From: Thermoleophilia bacterium | GTDB taxonomy: Bacteria; Actinomycetota; Thermoleophilia; Gaiellales; SKUG01 | DNA length: 33,161 bases | Assembly (NCBI GenBank): GCA_025964555.1 | Contig: JAOPYQ010000013.1 | Coordinates: 78,771 to 111,931 of the forward strand | Direction: 5' to 3' | Shown here: one piece after another, positions 14,795 to 23,177 of the stretch | Layout of the letters: each line of letters begins with the position of its first letter | Numbering within the stretch: position 1 is the first letter of the stretch | Notes under the pieces: model-generated | The model's database searches: none | What the model saw: the letters and a program-made list of their open reading frames with translations, nothing else | What the model was told of the DNA's origin: nothing | Position numbers and translations under genes: made by a program

Positions 14795-15494
14795 CGGCGC
14801 CTGCCCCGGCGCCTGCGGCAGCGGCAGCGGCGATCGCGGCGCGCAGGCGCGTGCGGACCTCGTCGATGTCGATCCAGGTCGGCACGATCGTGCCGTCGAC
14901 GACCATGCGCGGCACGCCGTCGAGCTCGACTTCCAGCGCGCGTTCGTGGTCGGCGAGCGTCTCGGCCAGGTGCCCGTCCTCACGCGCGACAAGCTCCCAG
15001 ATGCGCACGGGCAGCACGAGGCCGTAGCGTTCGACCGCGCCGCGCAGGACGGCGTGGTCGGAGATGTCGAGGCCGTGCACGAAGTTGGCGTTGAACACGG
15101 CGCGCGCGACGCTCCACAGCGACGGCAGGTCCTCGCCTGCATCGTCGCGCACGGCGGCGAGCAGGCGGTGCGCGGTGAGCGGGTCGTGCAGGTAGTCGTA
15201 GCGCGTGAAGTCGACGCGGACGCCCACGCCGCGCACGTAGTCGCGCACCTCCTGCCGCGCCTGCTCCGGCTTCTCGGGATCGTCGGGATCCCACGACCGG
15301 TAGTACTCGTCGAGGGTCAGCCCGCCCTCGCGCGGCATGGGGTGGAGGCGCTGGAAGCGCCACTGCACATCGAGCGGCGGGACCTCGGGATCTGCGGCGA
15401 GCTCGTCGAGCAGCCGGCGGTTGGTCTCGAGCGCGCCGTGGCACCACGGGCAGCTGACGTCGACGAACATCTCGGTTCGAACAGGTTCCTGCAT
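14781..15494 (-). CDS. DsbA-family oxidoreductase (FrnE-like)
   Basis: 237 residues of a thioredoxin fold with helical insertion. The CPWC redox motif is at residues 15-18 inside FVDVSCPWCHGALE. The segment LDGVPRMVVDGTIVPTW carries the expected cis-proline loop near the C-terminus. There is no signal peptide, so it acts in the cytoplasm, as FrnE-type members do, rather than in periplasmic disulfide formation. An Ala/Gly tail ends the protein. The reading frame runs on to 16619 on this strand, but that part lies opposite the sugar dehydrogenase; the ATG at 15494 precedes the first beta strand and is clearly the start. Confidence 0.88.
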   Translation of the reverse strand: MQEPVRTEMFVDVSCPWCHGALETNRRLLDELAADPEVPPLDVQWRFQRLHPMPREGGLTLDEYYRSWDPDDPEKPEQARQEVRDYVRGVGVRVDFTRYDYLHDPLTAHRLLAAVRDDAGEDLPSLWSVARAVFNANFVHGLDISDHAVLRGAVERYGLVLPVRIWELVAREDGHLAETLADHERALEVELDGVPRMVVDGTIVPTWIDIDEVRTRLRAAIAAAAAAGAGAGAATSA

Positions 15495-15539
15495 GCCGGC
15501 ATGGTGGCACCGGTCGGCGAGTCGTGCCAACATCCGGCC

Positions 15540-16697
15540 ATGCAACGAACCCTCCGCCGTCTCGCAGCCCTCGTCCTCGTCGTCGCGCTCGCAGCAGCCA
15601 GCGCGCTCACGACCGCCAGCCACGCCGGTACCGCTCCGGCGGGTCCCGCGTTCCGGCTCGAGCAGCTGCCCGGGCTGGAGTTCAGCGCGCCGGTGTGGGT
15701 GGGTGGCGCACCCGGAAGCGGCGACACGTTCTACGTGGTCGAGCAGGGCGGGACGATCTGGTCGGTCAACGGCACCGTGCGCCAGCGCTTCCTGAACCTG
15801 TCGCGCATCACGCTCGTGAGCGGCGAGCAGGGCCTGCTGTCGATGGCGTTCGCGACCGACTACGCCACGAGCGGGCGCTTCTACGTGTACTTCATCAACC
15901 GCGCCGGCAACGGCGAGGTGCGCCAGTACCGCGCGAGCCGCGGGCGCGTGGTGGCGGGCAGCGGACGCGTGGTGATCACCGTGCCGCTCAGCCCGCCAGT
16001 TGCCACCAACCACAACGGAGGCAACCTGTGGGCGACGCGTGGTGGGCTGCTGTTTCTGTCGATCGGCGACGGTGGTGGGGGCGGTGTCGAGGTCATGAAC
16101 TCCCAGCGCATGGATCGCCTCATGGGCAAGCTCATCCGCATCGCCCCGCGCGCGACCGGTGGCTACGTGATCCCGCGCTCGAACCCGTTCTTCGGGCGAC
16201 GCGGCGCGCGTCGGGAGATCTACGCGCTCGGCTTGCGTAACCCGTGGCGCTACTCCATCGACGGCGCGACCGGTGACATCTGGATCGGCGACGTCGGCCA
16301 GAACGAGCACGAGGAAGTCGACCGCCTGCGCGCGGGCGCACCGGCCGGGGCGAACTTCGGATGGCCGCGCATGGAGGGCAACGAGCTGTTCTCCGGCAGC
16401 GTGCGCCTGGCGAGCGGCACGCGCTACGCGCGACCGGTGTTCGACTACGAGCGCCCCAACGGCGAGTGCTCGATCACGGGTGGCGTCGTGTACCGCGGGC
16501 CGGTGCAGTCGCTGCGCGGCCACTACCTCTACACCGACCTGTGCACGAGCACGATCGTCGCCTACGACCCTGCGACGGGTCGCCAGACCACGCACGCAGG
16601 GGCGAACGGTATCGTGCACTTCGGCGCGGTGGCGGGCGGCTCGGTGCTCGTCGCGTCAGTGACCGAGGGCTCCATCTTCCGGATCGTCGACGCGTGA
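15540..16697 (+). CDS. Secreted PQQ-dependent sugar dehydrogenase (aldose/sorbosone type)
   Basis: 385 residues with a cleavable signal peptide (1-29, basic MQRTLRR then a hydrophobic core, ending SHAG). The rest is a soluble quinoprotein glucose dehydrogenase-like six-bladed propeller. GEQGLLSMAF, NHNGGNLW (the conserved catalytic-His region), LSIGDGG, GLRNPWRYS, GDVGQNEHEEVD and GANFGWP are all family hallmarks. The reaction would be oxidation of aldose sugars with PQQ outside the membrane. PQQ synthesis genes are not in the window. It starts 45 bases from the divergent DsbA-like start and its stop overlaps the GTG of the next gene. Confidence 0.9.
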   Translation: MQRTLRRLAALVLVVALAAASALTTASHAGTAPAGPAFRLEQLPGLEFSAPVWVGGAPGSGDTFYVVEQGGTIWSVNGTVRQRFLNLSRITLVSGEQGLLSMAFATDYATSGRFYVYFINRAGNGEVRQYRASRGRVVAGSGRVVITVPLSPPVATNHNGGNLWATRGGLLFLSIGDGGGGGVEVMNSQRMDRLMGKLIRIAPRATGGYVIPRSNPFFGRRGARREIYALGLRNPWRYSIDGATGDIWIGDVGQNEHEEVDRLRAGAPAGANFGWPRMEGNELFSGSVRLASGTRYARPVFDYERPNGECSITGGVVYRGPVQSLRGHYLYTDLCTSTIVAYDPATGRQTTHAGANGIVHFGAVAGGSVLVASVTEGSIFRIVDA

Positions 16698-17116
16698 GCG
16701 ACACTCGCCACGATCGCGGCTGGGCGACGCTGACACGCGTGAACGGCACTGATGATCCAAAGGTGGTGCGCCGGGTCGCGGAGCTGTCACCCGACCTCGC
16801 GCGGATGATCGTGGAGTTCGGCTACGGCGACTGCTACGCCGATCGCCCGAAGGACATCCTCGACGAGCAGCAGCGCCAGCTCGTGACGATCGGGGCGCTC
16901 GCCGCGACCGCAGGCTGCGAGGACCAGCTCGCGGTGCACGCGAACGTGGCGCTCGAAGTGGGGCTGACAGCCGACCAGGTCGTCGAGGCGCTCGTGCACG
17001 CGCTGCCGTACGTCGGCTTCCCGCGCACGCTCAACGCGATCGAGGCCGTGCGCCGGGTGTTCGAGCGCCGGGGCGTGTGGCCCGATGGCGGTTCTGCACC
17101 GATTTCCGGCGGGTGA
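16694..17116 (+). CDS. Carboxymuconolactone decarboxylase-family protein
   Basis: 140 residues of the CMD/AhpD-like helical fold. The segment TIGALAATAGCEDQLAVH followed by LEVGLTADQVVEALVH and YVGFPRTLNAI is the family core. The AhpD CxxC pair is absent (one Cys, in AGCEDQ), so thiol peroxidase-reductase activity is unlikely. A decarboxylase-like or uncharacterised role is more probable. The GTG start overlaps the sugar dehydrogenase TGA (GTGA), implying coupled translation, though one product is exported and this one is not. Confidence 0.88.
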   Translation: MSDTRHDRGWATLTRVNGTDDPKVVRRVAELSPDLARMIVEFGYGDCYADRPKDILDEQQRQLVTIGALAATAGCEDQLAVHANVALEVGLTADQVVEALVHALPYVGFPRTLNAIEAVRRVFERRGVWPDGGSAPISGG

Positions 17117-17264
17117 TCCCTTCGCGTCTCGTACGGCTTGCGGCCATTGTCGCGAGATGCGGCCAGTTTTCCGGAAGAACCGTCGATTCGTTGGTTGAAG
17201 CGCGTCGAATTACGGTGAGATGGAGCTGGTCATCAGAACAACGTCCAGCAAGGAAGCTCCTCCC

Positions 17265-17513
17265 GTGAACGCAACGATTGCACCCATCTATCCCGTCTCC
17301 ACCCGCCGCACGCGCCGCGCCGCGGCCCCGGTCGCCGCAGCTCCTGCCACGCCGGTGCAGACCCGCACGCTGCCGATGCGCGCAGGCGTCGGCGTCGCGG
17401 TGAGCGCGCCGAACTGGCTCTGGATCCTCGGCGGCGGCGTGCTCGGCACGTTCCTGCTCGGCCCGATCGGCGGCATCGCCGGCGCGGTCGCGGGATACAT
17501 GCTCACGCGCTGA
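17265..17513 (+). CDS. Small protein with C-terminal glycine-zipper helix
   Basis: 82 residues from the GTG at 17265, which has AAGGA about ten bases upstream; an in-frame ATG at 17220 would add 15 residues. The first half is basic and Ala/Pro/Thr-rich. The second half is one hydrophobic glycine-rich segment (WILGGGVLGTFLLGPIGGI) typical of glycine-zipper membrane anchors. Function unknown. The 17117-17264 gap upstream holds no other gene. Confidence 0.55.
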   Translation: MNATIAPIYPVSTRRTRRAAAPVAAAPATPVQTRTLPMRAGVGVAVSAPNWLWILGGGVLGTFLLGPIGGIAGAVAGYMLTR

Positions 17514-17519
17514 TCACCA

Positions 17520-17557
17520 GCGACTGACACGCGACCACGCGCCCACGCGCCCACGCG
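17520..17557. repeat. Short repeats between convergent genes
   Basis: GCGACTGACAC (17520-17530), also seen twice at 13578-13619, is followed by three tandem copies of CCACGCGC (17535-17557, last copy one base off). The tract fills the gap between two convergent stops. Confidence 0.65.
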
Positions 17558-17561
17558 AACG

Positions 17562-19574
17562 CTACTGGGCGAGCTCGGCGAGCATCTGCCGACGGATGAT
17601 CTCCATGCGCAGCGCCAGGCCGCGCGTGGAGTACTTCGGGAATGCCTCGTTGCCCGGCAGGTCGGTGCCCGCCACCAGCGGACCGAGCGCGCCGGCCAGC
17701 TTCTGGTTGAGCGCCGCCTGGCCGAACCGGTCGCGGTACTGGTGCATGAGATTGGCGTCCTCGACGCCGTCACGCATGCGCTCCAGCCGCAGCGATGCGA
17801 CGGGCTGGCCGAGCGGATCGGTCAGGCCGAGCGTCGGTCGCGTAGCCGGGTAGTAGAGGCTGCCCCACCCGTTGGAGACGACGCCGTGCGGCCCCGAGTT
17901 CTCCTGGTCGAGCGACTTGGTACCCACCCATGAGAGCGGGTCGTCCCACGGGTTGCGCGTCTTGGTCGTGTCGAGTGCATCGACCCACCGATTCGACACG
18001 GCGATGAACCAGCCGTTGCGGCCCTCGCGGCCCATCGGCCAGAACATGAAGCGCGCATCCGTCGCCGGTCCGTCGATCGACAGCTGCGGCACGCGCTTTG
18101 AGCCGAGCGGCAGGTCGTAGACCCATGCCTCGCCGCCCGCCTTCTGCACGGCCTTGAGCCGCGCATCGACCTCACGCGTGCGGTTGATGCCCGCCAGGCG
18201 CTGGTTCTTGGTGACGCCGAAGCCGTAGGAGCGGAAGAACGGCGCGATGAAGCCGTCGAGGTCGTCGCCGCCCTGCCCGTCGCGCAGGTTCGTGTTGTCC
18301 TCGGTCTGGCCCTGTTTCGTGGCGCAGTGCTGCGTGCCACCCACCGTGCGACACACGCGGCGGTTGTACGCCTCCATCGGCCACGTCGACCCGAGCACCT
18401 TCACGCCCGGCGCGTAGTCGTGGACCATCTTGTTGACCTGCGGCACGACCGTGCGGTTCTGCTGCCCGTTGGGCTCGTCGAACGGGTTCATGAAGTACGA
18501 GCGGTGGTCCTGGATGCCGGCCTTGCGCCAGTGGTCGGCGACGTTGTAGACGAACCACGAGCTCTTGACCGGGTCGCCGACCTTGTCGTCGAACTTCGAC
18601 GCCTTGCCGGCCTCGTCCTTGATCGTGAAGCCGTCGGTGGTGCAGCGCGCCACCGCGTGGTTGGGCATGAGCGACACGGGCAGTGCACCGGGCTTGCCGT
18701 CAGCCCACCACGGGATGTCGTTGAACACCTTGAGGTACCCGTCCGAGGCGCTGCAGTCGTAGGCGCCGGTGCCGGTCGGGTACGCCTTCTGCCACACGTT
18801 CGGCGCGGCGCGATGGCGCGAGAGCATCCACAGCGAACGGTACGTCTGCTCGTACTGCGCCTGGGCGGTGTCGGCCGGCGCGAGCGCGCGGTACCAGTTC
18901 GGGTTGAAGTTGAAGAGCATCTTGAAGTTGCGCGGATCGTGCGGCGCGATCGCCGGATCCGGCGCGCCGTTGGCGCCCTTCGTGTTGACGATCGTCAGCG
19001 AGAAGTTCGCGCGCACGAGCACTGTCCCGGCGGCGTCGCGCACGAGCACCGTGCCCGGATGCGTCCCGGCCGGCGTGTTCGTCGGCACGCTCACGAGCAC
19101 CACGAACGCGTTCCAGCGTCCCGCCCGTGCGTGCAGCTTGCCTGCGTTGCCGGCTCGCGTGACCTGTGGCGGCAGCGGATCGGCATACGCGCCCGGGCTC
19201 GCACCCGTGGAGGTCGACGGTCGCCGGACGTTGACCCACTCCAGTCGCAGCAGCTGCGTCCACTGGGTCGCGAACGCCGACGAACCGGGATCGACGACCG
19301 CATCCACGAACACGTCCTGGTCCGGCTTGAACGCGAGGATGAAGCCTTCCTCCTCGCCGCCCTGCGCGACCATGTGCTGCGGCTGCACCGGACCGGCGAT
19401 CGGTCCACGCACGGCGTTCGGGCGCACCTGTTCGGTCAGGAACAGCGTACGCGCCTCGGTGGCCGCGACGGCACTGGTCGGAAACGCCATCGCGACAGCG
19501 ACGACGACGGACAAACTGATGGCGATCGCGTGCAGCACTGCTGCCCGCTCCCCCCGGATGCGGTTCCCCTCCAT
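17562..19574 (-). CDS. Secreted DUF4091 protein (putative glycoside hydrolase-like)
   Basis: 670 residues with a signal peptide (about 1-38, ending SAVAA). An N-terminal beta-sandwich region (about 40-200) contains PAGTHPGTVLVRDAAG. The middle is TIM-barrel-like (FNFNPNWYRAL, FMNPFDEPNGQQ, KVLGSTWPMEAYNR). The C-terminal DUF4091 signature is SLRLERMRDGVEDANLM (about 595-611), after WGSLYYPATRP. DUF4091 proteins are related to GH123-type enzymes, so a polysaccharide-degrading or -modifying role outside the cell is likely; the acidic pair in PFDEPNG may be catalytic. AAGG lies about eight bases before the ATG. It is divergent from the MBOAT gene across a repeat-rich spacer. Confidence 0.82.
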   Translation of the reverse strand: MEGNRIRGERAAVLHAIAISLSVVVAVAMAFPTSAVAATEARTLFLTEQVRPNAVRGPIAGPVQPQHMVAQGGEEEGFILAFKPDQDVFVDAVVDPGSSAFATQWTQLLRLEWVNVRRPSTSTGASPGAYADPLPPQVTRAGNAGKLHARAGRWNAFVVLVSVPTNTPAGTHPGTVLVRDAAGTVLVRANFSLTIVNTKGANGAPDPAIAPHDPRNFKMLFNFNPNWYRALAPADTAQAQYEQTYRSLWMLSRHRAAPNVWQKAYPTGTGAYDCSASDGYLKVFNDIPWWADGKPGALPVSLMPNHAVARCTTDGFTIKDEAGKASKFDDKVGDPVKSSWFVYNVADHWRKAGIQDHRSYFMNPFDEPNGQQNRTVVPQVNKMVHDYAPGVKVLGSTWPMEAYNRRVCRTVGGTQHCATKQGQTEDNTNLRDGQGGDDLDGFIAPFFRSYGFGVTKNQRLAGINRTREVDARLKAVQKAGGEAWVYDLPLGSKRVPQLSIDGPATDARFMFWPMGREGRNGWFIAVSNRWVDALDTTKTRNPWDDPLSWVGTKSLDQENSGPHGVVSNGWGSLYYPATRPTLGLTDPLGQPVASLRLERMRDGVEDANLMHQYRDRFGQAALNQKLAGALGPLVAGTDLPGNEAFPKYSTRGLALRMEIIRRQMLAELAQ

Positions 19575-19676
19575 GCCTGACCTTCGGGTGCCGCCGCGCG
19601 ATCGTCACGGCGATTCGCCTCGTGGCCACGCCTTGGCCGCTTCCGACGACCGCGCGGCGCCGCCTCGCTCCGCACC

Positions 19677-19780
19677 TCGTCCGGAGATCCGTTGCGCCGG
19701 CCCGGATCTCCGGACGACGTGAGCGGGCCATCGCCACTTCGTCCACTCATCCCTGCCAGGAACCCGGATCTCTGGACGAC
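19677..19780. promoter_or_regulatory. Inverted repeat and CCGGATCTCCGG sites in divergent spacer
   Basis: TCGTCCGGAGATCCG (19677-19691) and CGGATCTCCGGACGA (19703-19717) form a perfect 15-base inverted repeat with an 11-base spacer. A third copy, CCCGGATCTCTGGACGAC, with one mismatch, lies at 19763-19780. Each copy holds the near-palindrome CCGGA-NN-TCCGG. The group lies in the 271-base spacer between the DUF4091 gene (-) and the MBOAT gene (+), so it could be an operator array controlling both. The rest of the spacer shows no gene. Confidence 0.55.
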
Positions 19781-19845
19781 CTGGCCGCACCACCTCCGGC
19801 ACCGCGCTCCAGTCCCACGGCGCTCTGTGCGAGAATCCCGCTGCG

Positions 19846-21489
19846 ATGCAGCTGCTCTTCAACTCCCACCCCTTCCTGCTGCTGTTCCTCCCCGCGATGC
19901 TGCTTGGCTGGTGGGTCGGACACTCGGCAACCACCAACTGGCTCCGGCGCCTCGGCTTCACGTCGCTCATCGCGATCCTGCTGACCTACGTCGCATCGGC
20001 CGTCGGCCGCGACGACGCGCTCTTGCTGCTGCCGCTCGCGATCCCCGCGATCCTGCTCGGCTGGTGGGTCGCCGTCGACAAGCCGCAGTACCGCCTCGGC
20101 TACCTCGCCTTCATGAGCTGGATGTTCTACGTCCTCAGCTACCACGAGGGCGTCAAGACCGGCCTCGCGCTGCTGCCGATCATGCTGCTGAGCACGACAG
20201 TCGACTACTGGGCGGGGCGCTCGATCCAGAAGGAGATCGACGCGGGCCACGACAAGACCGGGCGCGCGAAGAAGATCCTCGTCGCGGCGCTCGTGTTCAA
20301 CCTCGGCCTGCTCGCCGTGTTCAAGTACCTGGGCTTCTTCGCGACGAGCCTCAACGCAGTGTTCGGCCTGCTCACCAGCGGCGGCGACCTCGTCTCGGTG
20401 CCCGACATCATCCTGCCGATCGGCATCAGCTTCTACACGTTCAATTCGATGTCGTACACGATCGACATCTACCGCGAGAAGGTCAAGCCGGCGCGCGGGA
20501 TGCTCGAGTACGCCGCGTTCGTCGCCCTGTTCCCGCACCTCATCGCCGGCCCGATCGTGCGCTACTCCGACATCGACGAGCAGCTGCGCAAGCTGCACCA
20601 CAAGCTCACGGGCGAGATGGCGTCGCTCGGGCTCTGGTTCCTCGTCATCGGCCTGTTCAAGAAGGTCGTCATCGCCAATGCCCTCGCCCACCACGTCGAC
20701 CGCCTCTACGGCCAGCACGAAGCGCTCACGGTCGTGTCCGGGTGGGCGGCCGCGCTCGGCTACTCGCTCCAGCTCTACTTCGACTTCAGCGCCTACTCCG
20801 ACATGGCGGTCGGCCTCGCGCTGCTCATGGGCCTGCGCTTCCCGCAGAACTTCAACAGCCCCTACAAGGCGCTCAACCCGTCCGACTTCTGGCGCCGCTG
20901 GCACATGAGCCTCTCGCGCTGGCTCACCGACTACCTCTACATCTCGATGGGCGGCAACCGCCACGGCAAGCTCAAGACGCTGCGCAACCTGTTCCTGACC
21001 ATGTTCCTCGGCGGGCTCTGGCACGGCGCCGCATGGGTGTTCGTGCTCTGGGGCATCGGCTGGGGCGCCGCACTCGTGGTGCATCGGGTCGCCTCCGACG
21101 CCGGCTTCGTGCCGCCCTGGAAGTGGCTCGCGCGCGCGATGTGCTTCCTCTGGGCCGTGCTGCTGTGGGTGCCGTTCCGCTCCGGCAGCATCGAGCTGGT
21201 CAAGAGCGGCGACTCGTGGCAGGTGATGGGCGACGTGCTCGGCGCGATGTTCGGCGCCAACGGCCTCGGCCTCGGCCACCTCTCGCGCTCGGACGCCACC
21301 GGCTTCCAGGTGCCGCTCGTGTTCGGCGCACTCATCGCCGCGCTGCTCGTGTGGGTGAACGTCGCGCCCAACACGTGGGAGTTCAAGTTCCGCCCGACCC
21401 GCAAGCTCGCGCTGGCGACGGCGGTGCTCGCGACGCTCAGCGTGCTCAAGCTGAGCGAGCCGAGCCCCTTCCTGTACTTCCAGTTCTGA
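19846..21489 (+). CDS. MBOAT-family O-acyltransferase (AlgI-like)
   Basis: 547 residues, about a dozen membrane helices. AlgI-type MBOAT proteins move an acyl (usually acetyl) group across the membrane for O-acetylation of exported polysaccharides. Hallmarks are FKYLGFF, LPIGISFYTFNSMSYTID, FPHLIAGPIVRYSDI and QLYFDFSAYSDMA. They also include DFWRRWHMSLSRWL (first conserved His near 353) and GGLWHGAAWVF, which holds the catalytic His near 392. The protein is slightly longer than AlgI because of an extra N-terminal helix block (residues 1-85). The ATG at 19846 has no strong ribosome binding site. The next gene, 25 bases on, encodes an SGNH-like protein, the usual partner. Confidence 0.93.
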   Translation: MQLLFNSHPFLLLFLPAMLLGWWVGHSATTNWLRRLGFTSLIAILLTYVASAVGRDDALLLLPLAIPAILLGWWVAVDKPQYRLGYLAFMSWMFYVLSYHEGVKTGLALLPIMLLSTTVDYWAGRSIQKEIDAGHDKTGRAKKILVAALVFNLGLLAVFKYLGFFATSLNAVFGLLTSGGDLVSVPDIILPIGISFYTFNSMSYTIDIYREKVKPARGMLEYAAFVALFPHLIAGPIVRYSDIDEQLRKLHHKLTGEMASLGLWFLVIGLFKKVVIANALAHHVDRLYGQHEALTVVSGWAAALGYSLQLYFDFSAYSDMAVGLALLMGLRFPQNFNSPYKALNPSDFWRRWHMSLSRWLTDYLYISMGGNRHGKLKTLRNLFLTMFLGGLWHGAAWVFVLWGIGWGAALVVHRVASDAGFVPPWKWLARAMCFLWAVLLWVPFRSGSIELVKSGDSWQVMGDVLGAMFGANGLGLGHLSRSDATGFQVPLVFGALIAALLVWVNVAPNTWEFKFRPTRKLALATAVLATLSVLKLSEPSPFLYFQF

Positions 21490-21514
21490 CGGCGGGAACG
21501 AGGACGCAGCGCAC

Positions 21515-22642
21515 GTGAGCGGAACGTCGGTCATCGATGTCGCCACCGATCCCGCGCACGTCGCCGTCCCCGGCGAGGGCGAGCACGCGGGCGACTTCTC
21601 GCACGCGGCGTTCGTGCGCTGGCTGCTCGCGGCGACACTCGTCGCGGTCGGTGCGGTCGCGGCGGTGAACTGGTACATCGACCCGACCGGCGTGACCGGG
21701 CGCTCCACGAAATGGCTCGTCGCGGAGAACTCCGAGGTGCGGTCGGCGAAGCTGGACCTGTACGAGGCAGCGCTCGCCGGCGACGACACCGCGCCCGAGA
21801 TCGTGCTGCTGGGCTCGAGCCGCACGATGAAGTTCGATCCGCAGGTCGTCGAACGACTCACGGATGCGCGCGCGTTCAACGCTGCGGTGAGCGGCGGCGT
21901 GCCCCGCGACGCGTGGCTGTTCGTGAAGCTCATCGAAGCGCGACAGGGCGAGACGTTCCCGCACCTGGTGTGGGGCCTCGACGCGGACGCGTTCCGCGAC
22001 AAGCAGCTGCGCGACGGGCTCTCCACCGACCCGCGCATGGCGCGATTCGTGTCACGCGGCGAGCGCATCGCGACGCGCGTGGCGAGCGCCGGCACCCTCA
22101 CCGAGCTGCAGACGCTCACAGCGGCGCTTCGCTCCGTCACGAGCAACGGGGCGGACGGCCAAGCTCCCCGCGAATCGCGCTTCTCCGCGAGCGGCATGCA
22201 GCTGTGGTCGCTGCCGTTCGGGAAGACCCGGCAGTTCCGCGAACGGCTCATCCGCAAGGAGATCGCGATGTACGCCGGGTTCATCTTCGAGCGCGACTCC
22301 TACGACGGGATCGAGCAGGACCCGCTCGACGACTTCACCGACGCGATCCGCATCGCCAACGAGCACGGCGACGTGCCGACGATCTTCCTGACGCCCTACC
22401 ACCCGCTCGCCGAGGAGCTGCTCGACCGCTACGGGATAGACGAGCGCGCCGACGAGGTGCGCGTCACCTTGCGGCGCCTGCAGCGCGAGGGCGACGTGGA
22501 GTTCGAGTTCGTCGACCTGTCGAGCCTCGCGTCGTTCGGCGGTGATCCCGCCCAGTTCTACGACGGCATCCACATGACGCCGAAGAACACCGCCCGTGCG
22601 CTCGCGCGCCTGCAGCGCGACGGCGTCCTGGCCGGCAGCTGA
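21515..22642 (+). CDS. Membrane-anchored SGNH-like acyltransferase partner of MBOAT
   Basis: 375 residues. The N-terminus is cytoplasmic, one membrane helix spans about 35-55, and the rest faces outside. LLGSSRTMKFD (about 96-106) is in the position of the SGNH block I nucleophile Ser. YDGIHMTPKN (about 347-356) gives the Asp-x-x-His block V pair. This AlgX/AlgJ/DltD-like arrangement takes the acyl group from an MBOAT protein and puts it on a polysaccharide. That role is inferred from motif order and from the MBOAT gene 25 bases upstream. The start is GTG with GAGGA about ten bases before it. Confidence 0.8.
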   Translation: MSGTSVIDVATDPAHVAVPGEGEHAGDFSHAAFVRWLLAATLVAVGAVAAVNWYIDPTGVTGRSTKWLVAENSEVRSAKLDLYEAALAGDDTAPEIVLLGSSRTMKFDPQVVERLTDARAFNAAVSGGVPRDAWLFVKLIEARQGETFPHLVWGLDADAFRDKQLRDGLSTDPRMARFVSRGERIATRVASAGTLTELQTLTAALRSVTSNGADGQAPRESRFSASGMQLWSLPFGKTRQFRERLIRKEIAMYAGFIFERDSYDGIEQDPLDDFTDAIRIANEHGDVPTIFLTPYHPLAEELLDRYGIDERADEVRVTLRRLQREGDVEFEFVDLSSLASFGGDPAQFYDGIHMTPKNTARALARLQRDGVLAGS

Positions 22643-22700
22643 ATCCGAGCGCCCGCCCGGTCCGTACAGGTGTCCAGAAGCAGTGCTTGGGAGGCGCGAC

Positions 22701-23066
22701 GTGCGATATCGAATCAGTGGCCTGTGCGCGCTCGTCGTCGCGCTCGTGTTCGTTGCGTGCGTGCCGACGGCTGCCAGCGCCGCCACGCTCTACGGCACCG
22801 TCGGTCCCGGCTACACGATCTCGCTCACGACGACGTCCGGCGTCGCGGTGCGGTCGATCGCGGCAGGCCGTCAGTTCGACATCGTCGTTCGTGACCGGTC
22901 GAGCCACCACAATTTCCGCCTGGCCGGGCCGGGGCTCACACGGCAGACGAGCGTGGCGTTCGTCGGCACCACGCGGCCGTGGCGCGTCACGTTCACGCGC
23001 GGCACGTGGACGTACCTGTGCCAGCCGCACTCGCTCACCATGAAGGCGACGATCGTGGTTCGCTGA
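22701..23066 (+). CDS. Exported small cupredoxin (type 1 copper protein)
   Basis: 121 residues with a signal peptide (1-27, ending ASA). The remainder is a plastocyanin/amicyanin-like domain. Copper ligands are His69 or His70 (SSHHNFRL) and the C-terminal loop CQPHSLTM, giving Cys107, His110 and Met114, the classical type 1 site. It would carry electrons outside the membrane; redox partner unknown. FVAC at 17-20 resembles a lipobox but has Phe at -3, so lipidation is doubtful. GGGAGG precedes the GTG start by about six bases. It follows the SGNH gene by 58 bases on the same strand. Confidence 0.86.
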   Translation: MRYRISGLCALVVALVFVACVPTAASAATLYGTVGPGYTISLTTTSGVAVRSIAAGRQFDIVVRDRSSHHNFRLAGPGLTRQTSVAFVGTTRPWRVTFTRGTWTYLCQPHSLTMKATIVVR

Positions 23067-23090
23067 ACGCTGCAGCGCGAGGCCCACGGT

Positions 23091-23177
23091 ATGGCCGCGC
23101 GGCAGGCTTGGAGAGATTCGAGAATCGGAGACTCTGGTGGGCTTCAGTTGCCGGTGGGTCCTGCCGATAGGCCGCGC
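23091..23177 (+). promoter_or_regulatory. Foldable leader before pilT
   Basis: CGGCAGG (23100-23106) pairs perfectly with CCTGCCG (23160-23166). GGCC at 23093-23096 can pair with GGCC at 23170-23173. Inside, GATT/AATC caps a small hairpin enclosed by AGAG/CTCT. If translation begins instead at the ATG at 23091, which has GCGAGG upstream, this stretch is coding and the structure may be meaningless. Confidence 0.3.

Noticed and set aside
19747-22284. 845-codon minus-strand frame
   Set aside because: Antisense shadow of the MBOAT and SGNH genes; Glu/Arg/Val/His-rich low complexity without motifs.
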